From Acer yangbiense (lineage: Eukaryota > Streptophyta > Magnoliopsida > Sapindales > Sapindaceae), in the NCBI GenBank assembly GCA_008009225.1, contig CM017765.1, positions 40,256,452 through 40,320,451 on the forward strand: a stretch of 64,000 nt of DNA, read 5' to 3'. This document shows, one piece after another, positions 22,001 through 34,471 of this stretch. The translations under genes and the position numbers were made by a program. Under the pieces are notes generated by a model. It saw only the letters and a list, made by a program, of their open reading frames with translations. It did not search any database and had not been told where the DNA came from. Every line of letters starts with the position of its first letter. The first letter of the stretch is position 1.

Positions 22001-25000
22001 CAAAGTATCGAAAATTAAAATACACTCAGATTGAAGTTTTAAATATCAAACCCAAATATAAATTTGTTAAGCTAAATTTTAAGATTCTAGAAGTTGAGTT
22101 CAAGAATTGGATTGAAGAAACAATATAATTGCTTTTATTTTTGGAAGCCAATCTCTTTTGTTTCTTTTTTTCCTGCAGACATTTAAGTTGAGTGTTATGT
22201 GTGCATTATTTGTCCTTCTATTCATAGTATTTTCAATGTGATTAGAGAGTTATTGAACGAACCGAACCCGGAGAGAAGTCTTCTAACATGAATCAACCAG
22301 AATCTCATAGTGAGGAACCAGTATGTTTATCTTTCATTCTATGGTGCTCTTTTTTCTTTTTCTTTTATTTATTCAAGTCTACCTTTTGTCTTAGAACTTA
22401 AGAATTATTTATCATCCTTTCTCTCCATGTTTTCTAGCCTCTGTTAATTCAGGCCCGTCTCTTTAACAAAGGTACTGCCGTCAAGGGAACTCTGCTGGTC
22501 AACAAGAAGGTATGGATGATGAATCTATGATTTTCCTTTGTCAAAAGAAGAATGAAGCATTGTATTTTTGTACAAACAGTTGTTTGACAGATTGAACTTA
22601 ATTCCTATTTGATTTTCTGATACAAATAAGCTCTTGGGAATGAGCTCGATCGCAAATATGGATGGATTTGGAATAGGTCTTAGGCTCATGTTGACTAAGT
22701 CAAAAATAGATAAACAAATATTTAAATCCACTCTTTCTACATTGTGGCTGATCATTTTTATTATGATATTAATGCATTGTATTATAAATTCAAAATTAGA
22801 AAGCAATAGGGTGCAGATAAATTAGTCTATAATCCAAGTAATGGGAGAATCTATGTTTAAACTTCTCATCAAAATTTGTATTCATCTTTGATGATAGATT
22901 TTCAAGTTGGTTTTGAACGAGCATATGTTTGGGGAGCCTGAAAGTTTACAATAGATTGAAAAATTTCTTCTTCTGGAGCAAATTTGGATTGAAAATGCCC
23001 AAAGTGATGAAAACAGATTGAATCCACTGAAAGGCATGCCAGTACCAAATGTGGACTTTTAATTTAGATTCTCTCACTGGAACAAAACTTCTTGACTTAT
23101 TGTGGATCAGTATTTCTGATGTGAGTTCTGTTGGATAATGTTTTGAATTAGCTCAGAAATATAACATTTTCAACACACTGCAAACATGAACCCTGACACA
23201 ATTAGAATATTACTCACTAGATGACTATTATCTTTTTGGTGGTGGGCACATGGATGGGGTTGGGGGAAATTCTTGGGTTTTTAATGGTCAGTTATCATTT
23301 CTTGTTGAAAACTTTCAATGGAATGAGCCACTATTGATGATTCATTACCCAAAGTTGCAGATGGAGTGTACTTTCCGTACACGTAATTTAGCTTTGTTTT
23401 TTCTAAGGGTTGATATGACCAATGAAGTAATTTGCTTTCAACCTTGTAACATGTTTACATCTAGCAATTTTGCATGGTTGAAAAATTTATTCAATATGAC
23501 AATATCGTTTAAGCAGTTTTAAAATATTATTCACTTCTGAGATTTTTATTTTATTATGCATGTAATATGTAGCTCTTATTGAATATCCCCATCAAAAGTT
23601 GAGTGACTGAGACCATATTTTCTAATTAGTTTTTCCTTTACTGTATTTGTCATAAAATATTGCTTTTATCATTTTGGAACTTGGTAGCTTCCTCGTCGAA
23701 CCATTCAGATAAGACCCTCAATGATTAAAGTTGAGCCAGATCCATGTCTCTCGGATATTGAGACATGTAATTCATTGGAGGTAGTCACAACAAGGTAAGC
23801 TTTGTGGCAGTTTGTTCATTTTATTTTATCTTGTATGTTCTCCTTAGAGAATTAGTTGTTCACCAAGTAGACCACTTGCTGTTATATTCAATTTTTAACT
23901 TTAATTTACACAATTTACAAGTGCATTGAAAATGCAGTTAAAACTTCAATGGGATAGAGTTGCACAAATTATTCTCTCTGTATTTTGGCAAAGTTGTTAA
24001 GGAAGTCACCAAGGTGGTGGTAGGTGTTTTTGCCAAAATAAGGTGCCTAGAAGCATTCTTGGGTCGAAGATCCTGTTGAATGTTAAAGTGAATAAAGAGT
24101 TGGAATATTTGATCTGAAACAATTTGAATATGTTAGATAATGAATATGTTAGATAATATAACTACTTTCCAGGAAAACTACATTTAGACCTGCAATTTTT
24201 TTTTTAACCATTACTATTGCAGCTTAATAGATGATTAGATGAAACTACTTTCAATCCTGAAATTACTTTTTGTAAAAGTACAACTTTTTATTTTTAAATT
24301 TGTAAAACCCAATGGTAAACTAGGTGCAAGATATTGGTGTTAGAATTATATTTCTAGTTATATTTCTTTGTTTTGTATGAGAGTATTTAACATGGTATCA
24401 GAACCTTGGTTGTCCCAGAGTCCTGGGTTCAAGTCCCCCACATGCATTTGTTCTGCAATATGCATATGTATTTGGGCTTGGTCCACATGCCAAGCCCGTC
24501 GTTTTGGCACGTGAGGGAGTGTGTTAGAGTGCTTAAATACTTTTGTTGGCCTCTTTCTTATAAACTTAAACTTTTGGGTCTGAATGTTACTTACTAACAA
24601 TTGGGTCTAACCTCTAACCAAAGCAATGATTTTGTCAAGTCTTGTTTGAATGGGGAAGTTAGATTAGGGAAACACCCTCCAATAGCATGCCAATGTGATA
24701 AGCGCATGTCGTGGACATACAGGTCAGTCTTCCCACTGTTTTATGTTTTTTGTCAGAAATAACATTATTTTTGCCAATGTCTAATAATTGAAATGAAATG
24801 ATAGCTCTTCTTTATCCTTTGGGGAGAAGAAAGAGGGTGGGGGTAGGAAGGGTGATGGTGGCAGTTTTGATAACTATTTTCTTTTCTTAATCTTGGAGAC
24901 TTTGGCTTTCATGACATAAATTAACTGAGCTAGTCAGATATCTTGTTTGTTTTGCTTAGGTGTTCCCTATGTTTAAGGTAACATTGTTAATTTACTTTTC

Positions 25001-28000
25001 ATTTCCCAGCAATCAACCGAGAAAGACATTTCTATCAAAGAATTTAATTGCACTTCTGAGGTATGGAGGGGTCCCAGAAAACTTTTTTGAAGACTTATTG
25101 AGAAATGCTTTGGAAGATGCTCAGGGTGTTTTCACCAAAAAAAGGAATTCTTTAAAAGGTAGGTTTCGTGATAGAGCAAGCCATTGTTAGGTGTACATGA
25201 ACCTTGTTATATCAGATGGTTTCTTTCCGTTTTAGATCATATATATTGTGCTGCCATATTTGTGATTCTGTTTTAGTAGTTTTTGTAAGCATTGGTTAGC
25301 ATTATGTTATAATTGTTTTCTCCTTCAATGTTTTTGTATTCCTCTAGCTTCCTAGAGACTAATCCGCAAGTCAATTTTTTTTTTTTCTCATTAACTCCTT
25401 TCTTTGTGTTTTGTCTCTTCTGAACAAATTCAACTCCTAATAAGTTTTCATAAGTTGTTTTGATGTGCGTGCAGTTTCTCTTAACTATGGTGGGATGGAT
25501 GATTTCATTGCAACAAGGATGATTTTATCTGGGATTCCTCTTGATGAGTCATATTTGCAATATCGTCTGTCTATTCTTATGAATGAGGAAAAGAAGAGTC
25601 TCATGGGAGGAAAGCTTCCTGTACCTGAAAGCTATTACTTAATGGGAACAGTCGACCCTACTGGAACCCTGAAAAATGATGAAGTTTGCATTGTACTGTA
25701 CGTATTTTCATAGGCATATCTTTTTTGCTATATAAAACCTATTATTTTGTTTGCTACGGTGGCTAACAAATGGTAAAAACAAATTTTTAATTTCACTTAG
25801 GAATTATGTATTTGATTTTGGTATGTGCAAGTAATGAGAAACGTGATTTTTTGTTAAATTGTATCAAGTAGCTATTGAGGTTGTCCGTGATCCTTATTAT
25901 GTTAACCTTTGTGGTGGATTATGTATACAGAAATGATGGCCAAGTTTCATGGGAGAAGGTTTTAGTGTACAGAAACCCTGGCTTACATTTTGGAGATATA
26001 CATGTTCTGAAGGCTACCTATGTGAAGGAATTAGAAGATATTATAGGAAATTCCAAGTATGCTATATTCTTCCCTACTAAAGGGCCACGGTCTCTGGCGG
26101 ATGAGATAGCAGGCGGTGATTTTGATGGGGACACGTATTTCGTCTCAAGAAATCCCGAGGTTAGCCTTTATTTTACCTAGGCATGTATATTTATCTAATC
26201 AATTATTCTAATTTTAAGAATGTTTTATCCCCACAATTTATGATTGGTACTTTGCTTTTTTTATTTATTTTTCATCTAAAGTATACAGAAGATGTCTCCC
26301 TCTCTCTCTTTCTCTCACTCTCTCTTCTTGTCTCATTAGTGCTCACTTTTAAGGTTCTGAGCTGTTGAATACTTGGGAATTTTTTTATTTTTTTTCATAA
26401 TGTTAATTATCATTCACTTCCACCGTGAGTAGGATATTATCTTCTGAAATTCTTTGTTCATCAAAATTTAGGCTTTCAACCGATAAAATCACCATGCCTT
26501 GCTATGGTGTTTACTGGACATCATTATACACCATCTAACTTTCTAGAGGATGATTGTAATTCAGACCCCATTTTGCTTTTCAAACTTTCACAAATGATTA
26601 TGTTGACATTGATGTTCGCAATTTGTTGAAGTGTGAGGGCGTTTTTAAGAAATTTAGTTTTGAAATGATCTTCAAACTCATGTTATGTTTAAGAATAATT
26701 TATTAAACGTCATTTATGGTGATGATGTCAGTCTGTAATCGAATGTTAATGAAGACTTTATCTAGTCCTTTCCTTCAAATTACAGATTAATTATCATCAA
26801 TATATCCAAAAAATTTAATTGCCGGCATTGCATGTTAAAGGACTGTTTGAGGATAATGACACTGTAGATACAACTCTTTGGTCTTTCGAAAATGTTTTGA
26901 AGTTGCTAAAATGTTTGAGCCCGTTGTATTTAGGATTATTTTTCTGATGCCAATGTTGTATAGATATCTGCAAATATAGGAAATAAGAAGTTGTATTATT
27001 CTCTAGATTTCATTACAATTGATGCGATTTTAATGCTTATAAGAACTCAAACACCTATTCCTGTATTCTCTTTCAGTTGTTGAAACACTTCAAGGAGAGT
27101 GAACGTTGGAAGCCTACTTCTGCAACAAGTAATGTGTCCAATAAAAGACCAAGTGACTTTTTGCCTGAGAAACTGGAGGATGAGCTTTTCAAACGTTTCT
27201 TGACTACAAGATTTGAGCCAGGGTATGCAGTTAATCTTGTATCTTAATAACATATTGGCTTCAGTCATAATGTTGAAATTGAGGCTAATGCAATGTCATT
27301 AGGCTTGATTGAAGATCTAAATAGATGTGGATTAAATTTACTTGCACTATATTGTGGCCACTATTGAAACTCTCGACTCTCTTGATTAACAAGTGATGGT
27401 GTAATTTAGGTTTTACATCATATGAAAAAGTATATATCCTATTTAAAATTTCCTTTCAGAAATTGGTCATCCATTTGATAGTTGAAATATGTGCCCCCAA
27501 AAATTTGTTCCTTTGGGTTTAAAGACGTACATTAGACAAATGGTCCCAAAAAATTACTTTCCATTCTCCTAATCGTTTTGTTTACCCAGCATGAGTCCTC
27601 ATGTTTTCAGTATGTTTTTATTTTTATTTTTAATGTGTATTTGAATTGGAGCATAGAGACCCAATTCTTTTTTCCATTAAGAGTCCATGATACTAACATT
27701 TTAAGTGCTTTTTGTGTACTCATAGTTATGCTGCAGGTGTGGCAGCTAATAGTTGGCTAGCGATAATGGATCGGCTTCTGACATTAGGAGATGAGAGTGC
27801 CAATGAGAAAACTCACATGAAGGAAAACTTGTTACAGTTGATTGATATATACTATGATGCTTTGGATGCTCCAAAGAAAAGTGGTAGAAAGGTTAGTGGT
27901 CTAAAATTACTAATCTTTGTCAACTAAAGGGATATTGGTTCAATCCAAAATTGGCAGTAACACATTTTTCACCCTACGTTAAAACAGATTGAAATTCCAG

Positions 28001-28768
28001 AAGAATTGAAGGCTGAGATGTTTCCAATTTACATGGGAAGAGATAAATCTATTTCTTTTGATTCCAAATCTGTTTTGGGAAAAATTTACGATAGAGTGAA
28101 ATCTTATGAAGCAGAGGATCTCCCTGTGAAAGGTAAGGTTCTCTCAGTCAAGATTGAAGATTTAGGGTCTAATAAACATAAGTTGAAAATACTAAACGAA
28201 GATTAGTGAAGAGCTTTCTGAGTTATAATATGTTTACTTTTAATTTTGTTTTGAAGTTTGGAAACTTCCTTGTTTTGATGTTGGAGTCCCTGAACCGTGC
28301 AAGACAAAATGGAAAGAGCTTTACGGTCAGTACAGGCAAGAAATGTGGGCAGCCTTGCGTAGTGATAAGGAGGACAAAAACGAGGATGCTGATGAAGTCA
28401 TAAAAAATTATAAGCAGGTGATTTTTCTTGTCCAGTTTCAGTATAATGTTGAATCCTTGTTGACATGAAATTCTACATTTGTAAGTCCAGTTCTTCGTTG
28501 TTACTTAGCTAAACAGTCATTTTGGTGTTAGATATTATACAGTGCTGAGGAATTTGAACAAAGCACAAGGAGTCTGGAGGAGATCTATGATGAGGCTCTT
28601 GCAATATATCACATTACTTATGACTTTGCCAAGAATAAGGAAGCTGTTAGATACTGTAATTTTGCCTGGAAAGTTGCAGGTTCAGCTCTCTGCAAACTTT
28701 ATGCCCTCAAACAGAGTGAAAGGACTATGGTATGCTTACCTTCTGTTCTCAAGGAGATTTGTGGCTGA
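19046..28768 (+). CDS. RDR3-like: RNA-dependent RNA polymerase, gamma clade (RDR3/4/5 type)
   Basis: Nineteen exons join in frame to 1007 aa, close to the usual length: 19046-19391, 19481-19640, 19725-19854, 20168-20242, 20856-21030, 21181-21379, 21468-21555, 21676-21816, 22246-22320, 22438-22509, 23688-23794, 25010-25158, 25475-25697, 25931-26159, 27077-27222, 27726-27891, 27988-28132, 28257-28417, 28532-28768. All introns are GT-AG. The RdRP domain covers roughly residues 330-900. The catalytic loop is DFDGD (residues 710-714, bases 26118-26132); family knowledge places DFDGD in the gamma clade, while RDR1/2/6 have DLDGD. Flanking blocks SYYLMGTVDPTG, VLVYRNPGLHFGDIH and GPRSLADEIAGG are typical. 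This family makes dsRNA from ssRNA templates in silencing; tomato Ty-1/Ty-3 is a gamma-clade allele for geminivirus resistance. Substrate here is unproven. The start is the first ATG of the exon that fits family length; an in-frame upstream extension to 18980 lacks support. Intron 11 holds a small LTR-type insertion. Confidence 0.95.
24338..24599 (+). mobile_element. SMART/TRIM-like tiny LTR element in RDR intron 11
   Basis: Bounded by TGTTAG at the left and TAACA at the right, with a 5-bp target-site duplication ATTGG at 24333-24337 and 24600-24604. A short left LTR (24338-24392) is followed at once by TGGTATCAGAACC, a tRNA-iMet PBS with one or two mismatches, and then GGTTCAAGTCC. Purine-rich GTGAGGGAGTG precedes a second TGTTAG (24522), the start of the right LTR. 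The LTRs have diverged in length, so it is old. It has no coding capacity. Orientation matches the host gene. Confidence 0.7.
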
Positions 28769-29848
28769 AGTAATTTTGTATAATGCATTAAAGTTGTAAA
28801 TTTAGGTGAATGATATGTATGTGTGTGTCATTTCCTTCAAAATGTATCATTATCGTTAGTAAACTATCTTGATGGTGATTAATTTCTGATCTTTATATTA
28901 TAATCCCATATAAATGTATGTAAATGGTCTTAGAATTCATTAAAAATTCCTTTGCAGTTGAAAATTATATAAACCTTCCTTCAAATTTATCAGATTTTTC
29001 TCTACTCATAAATAGAAGTTTAGAAATTGGTTTGAAAATATGTTAATAAATAAATGGGGGTTATAGATGGATTTTGACTATATTTGTGTCATACTAGCTA
29101 GGCTACTAGTAAAGAAAATTAATCTGTACAACTTACCAATGTGATTTGTGATAAATCACGCTCATTTTGTTTATTAATGTTATATGTTTGAGTCGTCCTA
29201 ATGCAAGTATATATATATATATATAGAATAATTATTCGGTAAGGACTAGACTTGATATTTTTTTATATATTATGTGATAATCTGTGTAATTTGATATATG
29301 TACACATTTTTCTTTGTATGATTTAAGACAATTGAATGTTGCCTATGTAATTAAAATGGACTATGCTTGGTAGAAAATACAATACAAGCAAGCCACCAAA
29401 CATTCTGATTTGTTAAAGAGACGGTTGTTAATCGAAGAAGATTCCTGGCATCCAATATTATTCTTTCATTGTATATTTCAAATGTGGAGAAATGATTAGT
29501 ACAGCTGTGTGAGTGTGATTGTATGACCAGCACTTTTAAATTTTAGCGCAGGTTCGTAATTCGATAAAAGAAAATAATTGTTATTTAACAGTTTTATTAT
29601 ATTGTTAATATAATAATGTTCAACTTATTAATTATTGCTCTAGCTTTGCATCTTAATGAATAAAATAATATATTTTGATTATTTTAATTTAGTATAAAAT
29701 AAAAAGAAGATTGATGTAATAATGATTTTTAGATATAATTTTAGTGATTGAAATGTAGAGTTGGATAAGAATTGGTAGGTCTACCAACATTATCGTTGAA
29801 AGTAATAGACATGTGGGCATCTTTCTTTAATGTAGCCGCCATGGATTG
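28769..29848. other. Intergenic DNA downstream of the RDR gene
   Basis: Contains the likely 3' UTR of the polymerase gene (AATGCATTAAAG about 20 bp after the stop). Otherwise it is AT-rich with a TA run (29208-29224). No gene or clear repeat is recognised. Confidence 0.45.
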
Positions 29849-29856
29849 ATTAAGAT

Positions 29857-32800
29857 CAAGGAATAAAATATAGGTATCAGTATCAATATTGAGCTTATAA
29901 ATTTATGGATATTTCGGAGATATTATCGCTATTGGCGGATATTCTATCAAAAATTAAAAAAATATAGATATTTACATCTAAAGTTAGATTTTTTTTTTTT
30001 GTAAAATTTTAGGACAAGTTTAAACAAGTAATTATACATCAAATGAATCATATTTCAACGATAAATTAGCATAGTTATAAGTTTATTATAAATTATAACA
30101 TAGATAAAGTTAGTATATAATTTTTAAAATTGAGTATTTAATAGAATAATATTTTGTTTCACTTTTACAATATTATATACAATATAAAGAGATTAAATAT
30201 TTAATAAACAAAATTATCATTAAAATATATAAATAGTTCCACACTTCCAAGATTCTATAATAAATCATAATTCATACATAATAATACATTGCGTGTCTGA
30301 AATTTAAAACCAAAATGAATTCCTTGCTGGTTCAAATACATAAGATATATTTCTATCTTGATTCGAACAATAATTTTCCCAATAAAATGTGCTTGCATAG
30401 TTTTCAATGTAGTTATTAATATGTTATACGTATGTTGCTTGATCTCTTCCAATTAATCCATGAATGGATTTACCAAACTTGGTAGATATTGTTGATCTGC
30501 ATACATAGGTATTGCATATGGCATTTGTGGAGAAGGATAATCAAATATATTGCAGCCACCATAACTACCATAAATGGTCGCAAATCGAGTTGCACCAGGC
30601 CGCACTATCTCCCCTTTACAAACCTCCCTCATTTGCAATAGTAACCATCCATGATTATATATAAACTATAAAGTTTGTCACAGCTCTAGCATCATGAATG
30701 ACACTTGCAACAATGTTCTTCTTTCTAATATCCTTAAAAATTAAATCTATACAATGTGCTACACAAGGAGTCCAAAATAAGGAATATTTTTTTATCAATT
30801 TTTTACATGCTTTCACAAATGCAGAGCCATTGTCTGTGACAATTTGCACAACGTTCTTCTCACTGACCTATTTCACCACATCTTTGAGAAATCCATAAGT
30901 ATACTGATGATCTTTAATTTTGTTGGATGCATCAACAGATTTTAGGAAAATTGTGTGATCCTTACAATACACCATAAAATTAATCATCGACAATCTTGTT
31001 GGTCCTGTCCACCCATCACACATTATGGTGCAACTATATTTCTCCCATTTAATTTTGAAGTTATCAACATACTCTTTCGTTTCCTTGTACTCGATGTCTA
31101 AGTATTTATGCCTAATTTCATATGCTGATGGTGGTTGAACTCCGACACCTATATTCACATGCATGTTAAATTTAATTGTGAAATAAAAAATAAAAACAAA
31201 TAAAAAATTTCAAAAACATTATTATTTAAGAAAAAATAATACCTGATTCTTGAGCACCAATAATCATGTTCTTAAAATGATGAGAGCCGGCTTTATGTGG
31301 GGGCACATTATCATAAATAAAAAACTTCGATACTAGCCTCCCCATTTTTTCTCTAATGCTACCCCCCATGAATATATCTTTAATATTCTTTTGCTTTGCA
31401 CCTGATAATTTGTACATTGAAGGTGCAACTGGAAGTTTATAACGCGACTCTCGTCCACTTTGAGTGCGACGTACTTGTTGTGGTGGTTGGCTACTACCAC
31501 CGGCTCCTTAACCCTCTCCTCTCTTTGACCCCCCCTCCAAAAATTCTTACTTCTTGTTCAATTGTTCTCTTTGCCATTCAGATGCTTTGGATGCATCTAT
31601 TGTCAAACGATAATCATCTCGTTCATCAGGAAGCATACCTTTAGGATAATGATAGATATCTTTTTCCTCTTCCGTGTCAAGGAAATTTCCCCTCAATTCT
31701 TGTTGAATTGTTCAATCTCCCTTGCAGCTTTTTTTTTTTTTGGTTTCTTTATTTTTTTGCAATTGAGATATTTGACATTTAACTTCCGGTGGCACATTTG
31801 AGCATACTTTTAGATTTTTATACAACTCATTACCGGTTAAATGAAATTTAAATCGGGTAATTCCTCCACTTTGCATTGTGTGACCGCAAAATGTGCATAT
31901 AGTACCATTTTTATTATTTGGTATTGTTCTACAATACTCCCATGCTGAATCACTTTTAGTACTAGACATCTTATGCAATATAATTCCCTATCAAAACAAA
32001 ATTAAATTTTGTACCAATCAATTTATAAATATGAAAATTCTAATGAGTTTTAGAAATAATACCACACAACATCTAAATTTTGCATACAATTATAATATCA
32101 TTATTTTTTATAATTTATTTTTTTTATCAAAGTAAACATTTACGTACATGATTATTTGATGAAGATATTGAGAATTTGAGATAAACTTGTAATGTAAAAT
32201 TTGCTATGTAAATTGTAGTCGTGTATGATGAAAACTTGAAAGAGAAGAGTGAAGATTATTTTATAGATGAAGTGAACAAATATATAAATGATTGAAGGAG
32301 ATTTTCATTGTTGCATTCATTTATATTCGCTACAACGAATAAATAATACATGATACATATGCATTCATTTTGTTTCTATTTGGCATAGGCATTCATTATT
32401 ATTCTCTACCATACTATTTTTCAAAATCCTATCATTATGATTCTCTACTATACGGGCCATACCAAATAATTGTGTTCTTTATTTTATATTTTGTTTTTTG
32501 ATAAAAATAATTGAGTTTATTTAGATTCTCTACTCAAAAGAAACAATTGTGGGTTTTTACACGTTTTGCACCAATAATTTTGAGATTCTTTTATTTGGAA
32601 TATCGGCACAAAGTTACAAAAAAATCAATTCTACATATTTATAAATTGATTGGTACATATTTAATATTATTAGGAATTAGTTTTACACATTTGAGTCAAA
32701 AACAATATTTTTTTTTTTTTCAGATTGCTTTCACAAAATTTTACATATTTTACACGTCCACTCTTTGGTTCTTTATCCAATTTTACTTCAGGTCCTCAAT

Positions 32801-33142
32801 AATTTTACTATTGACTATTATGTTGGAAATTTTTATAAATTTGTTAATGCTTCTTCTAAAATAATTTTCAATCTAAAATATTTTAACAATAATTTAATTG
32901 TTTAGGATTAAAAAAATATATTTTAATAATATGCAAAATATCCATGGACTTTCAGGGTGAAATTTGTGAAATTTCAGGAATTTCGAGATATTTCGGGAAT
33001 ATCGGAAGATTTTTATGGATATTTTAAAATCGGCCGAATATTTTGGAGGATATTGGATATTTGCCTGTTTCGATATCGATCCCTCCTAAATACGGATATA
33101 TCGGTGGATATTTTGGTATATCTATCGATTTTAAGTTCCTTG
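29857..33142 (-). mobile_element. hAT transposon copy 2, C-terminal transposase half deleted
   Basis: Left end CAAGGAATAAAATATAGG; right end ...TTTTAAGTTCCTTG. A perfect 8-bp target-site duplication ATTAAGAT lies at 29849-29856 and 33143-33150. It is 3286 bp. Subterminal ATATCGG/CCGATAT-type motifs cluster within ~100 bp of both ends. Minus-strand coding remnants run from the BED zinc finger (31970-31712) through DUF659 (31164-30655) and then jump directly to the C-terminal tail (30638-30453), skipping the hAT dimerisation domain present in copy 1. Confidence 0.92.
30453..31970 (-). pseudogene. hAT (BED/DUF659 family) transposase, dimerisation domain deleted
   Basis: Translation from the right end on minus: MSSTKSDSAWEYCRTIPNN with CTFCGH and the later H of a BED-type C2H2 finger, a Lys-rich linker, SGAKQKNIKDIF, then the DUF659 blocks YSCTIMCDGWTGPTRLSMIN and VQIVTDNGSAFVKA...LFWTPCVAHCIDLI. 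The next segment (VCKGEIVRPGATRFAT) fuses straight to IYGSYGGCNIFDYPSPQM, so the region equivalent to copy 1's SSACEINWSTF and partners is gone. A lost base in a T run near 31704 shifts the frame after the BED exon, compared with copy 3. It is non-functional as a transposase. Confidence 0.87.
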
Positions 33143-33150
33143 ATTAAGAT

Positions 33151-33384
33151 ATATCATATAGTATCAATGGTCCTTTGTCTCGGTGATCGAAGACTTCAAA
33201 CTGAAGTTCCATTGTCGAGGTATTTAACCTTAAAGTGTGGGGGATCCTTTCGTATAGAAGTTACATTTCGAATTGTATTTGTAGGGAAGTTACATTCCGA
33301 ACTGTGCTTGTAGAGTCCAATCTCGTCAGATATTAAAGGTCCCAATAAACCATAGACCCACTATGGTGTCAGGTTAAAAAGAAA
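33151..33384. other. Short intergenic spacer
   Basis: Unique-looking DNA with duplicated motifs AGTTACATTTCGAATTGT and AGTTACATTCCGAACTGT (about 33260-33306). No gene. Confidence 0.35.
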
Positions 33385-34011
33385 GGGTTAATTGCACTAA
33401 CTTACCCTTATTTTATTGAATCTAGCAAAATTTCAAAAAGATATCCTAAATTAACACAAATACCCCTTGCCATCAAGCCAATCCATTGACTTTAACGGTT
33501 GATTAGTCTTGACTTATGGAAAACCAAATATACCTCTGCCATATTATCCCAAACATAAAATATTTTTTAATTAAAAATTGAAAAAAAAAATATATATATA
33601 TATATAATATATCAGCCGTCTACGGAAACATCCTCAATTCACATAGGAGTCTCCTTTGCGAACCGCAAGAGATTGATCTCCGATATTTTTTAGTAAGTAT
33701 GAGATTGTCAAAGATCTATTGTTTCCTTCAGCAATGGAGCTCCACCGCGGGTAGATTACCTTATTTAAAAAAAAAAAAAATTGCTTTTTCAATTTTAATT
33801 ATTATTATTATTATTATTATTATTTTTTACGTTTGAGATGATATAGTAAGAGCATATTTGCTTTCCAATTGCTAAGGTTAGTCAATCCGTTAACTTTAAT
33901 GGTTAATTTAGAGAATGTTTACGTTAATTTAATAGTTAATTTGAGAATGTTTACCTTAATTTAGAGCATCTTTTAAAAATCTGGTTAGATTTAATAAACT
34001 AAGATTAACCC
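33385..34011. mobile_element. Mutator-like MITE copy 3, upstream of the malic enzyme gene
   Basis: Left end GGGTTAATTGCACTAACTTA, right end ...AAGATTAACCC. It matches 15588-18043 (without nest) and 18328-18863 over the long arms and core (GGAGCTCCACCGCGG). No clean 9-bp duplication is visible (AAAAAGAAA versus AACCAAAAA). The right arm carries an internal ~40-bp partial duplication (AGAGAATGTTTACGTTAATT / GAGAATGTTTACCTTAATT). It ends 460 bp before the malic enzyme start codon. Confidence 0.82.
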
Positions 34012-34471
34012 AACCAAAAATAAAAAATAAAAAATAAAAAGGTGAGATGAAATCGACTCACATGTATATCATTTGAAAATGGAGGTTGGACTGTTGGAGT
34101 AGGGAAATGAAGAAGAATTTTCCCGCTTCAATCCAAATGGAGACCGGAGAGGAGTCTCGTTTGTCTCTTTCAAGTGATGCGCATGCTCTGTATTGACATG
34201 ACAGCCATCTTGTGTCCTTATGTTTTTGATCTCCAACTCCAACTAAAAATTCAAAAAAAACGACAAGTAGCTATTAAAACAAGTAATTACAATTCGTGGC
34301 AATCAATCATGGTACCACTTTTCCACCGGACCACCACCTACTAGATTTTTAAATGTCTATGTCGGTTGACTCGCTACACAAAGTGAGTGTTGTTGTATTT
34401 GTATGTAAAAGTGAGCAGAGTAACACATATAGGCTATAGCAGAGAGTGTATCGAGTTCAGCTTAAGTGATT
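34012..34471 (+). promoter_or_regulatory. Probable promoter and 5' leader of NADP-ME
   Basis: Non-coding stretch between MITE copy 3 and the malic enzyme start. I see no convincing TATA box; ACATATAGGCTATAG near 34423-34440 is a weak candidate. Whether transcription starts here is inference from position. Confidence 0.35.

Noticed and set aside
24600..24725. An extra RDR exon in intron 11 (AATGATTTTGTCAAGTC...)
   Set aside because: Exons 11 and 12 join directly in frame with family-typical sequence (LEVVTTS then NQPRKTFLSKN), and the region lacks suitable splice sites in phase.
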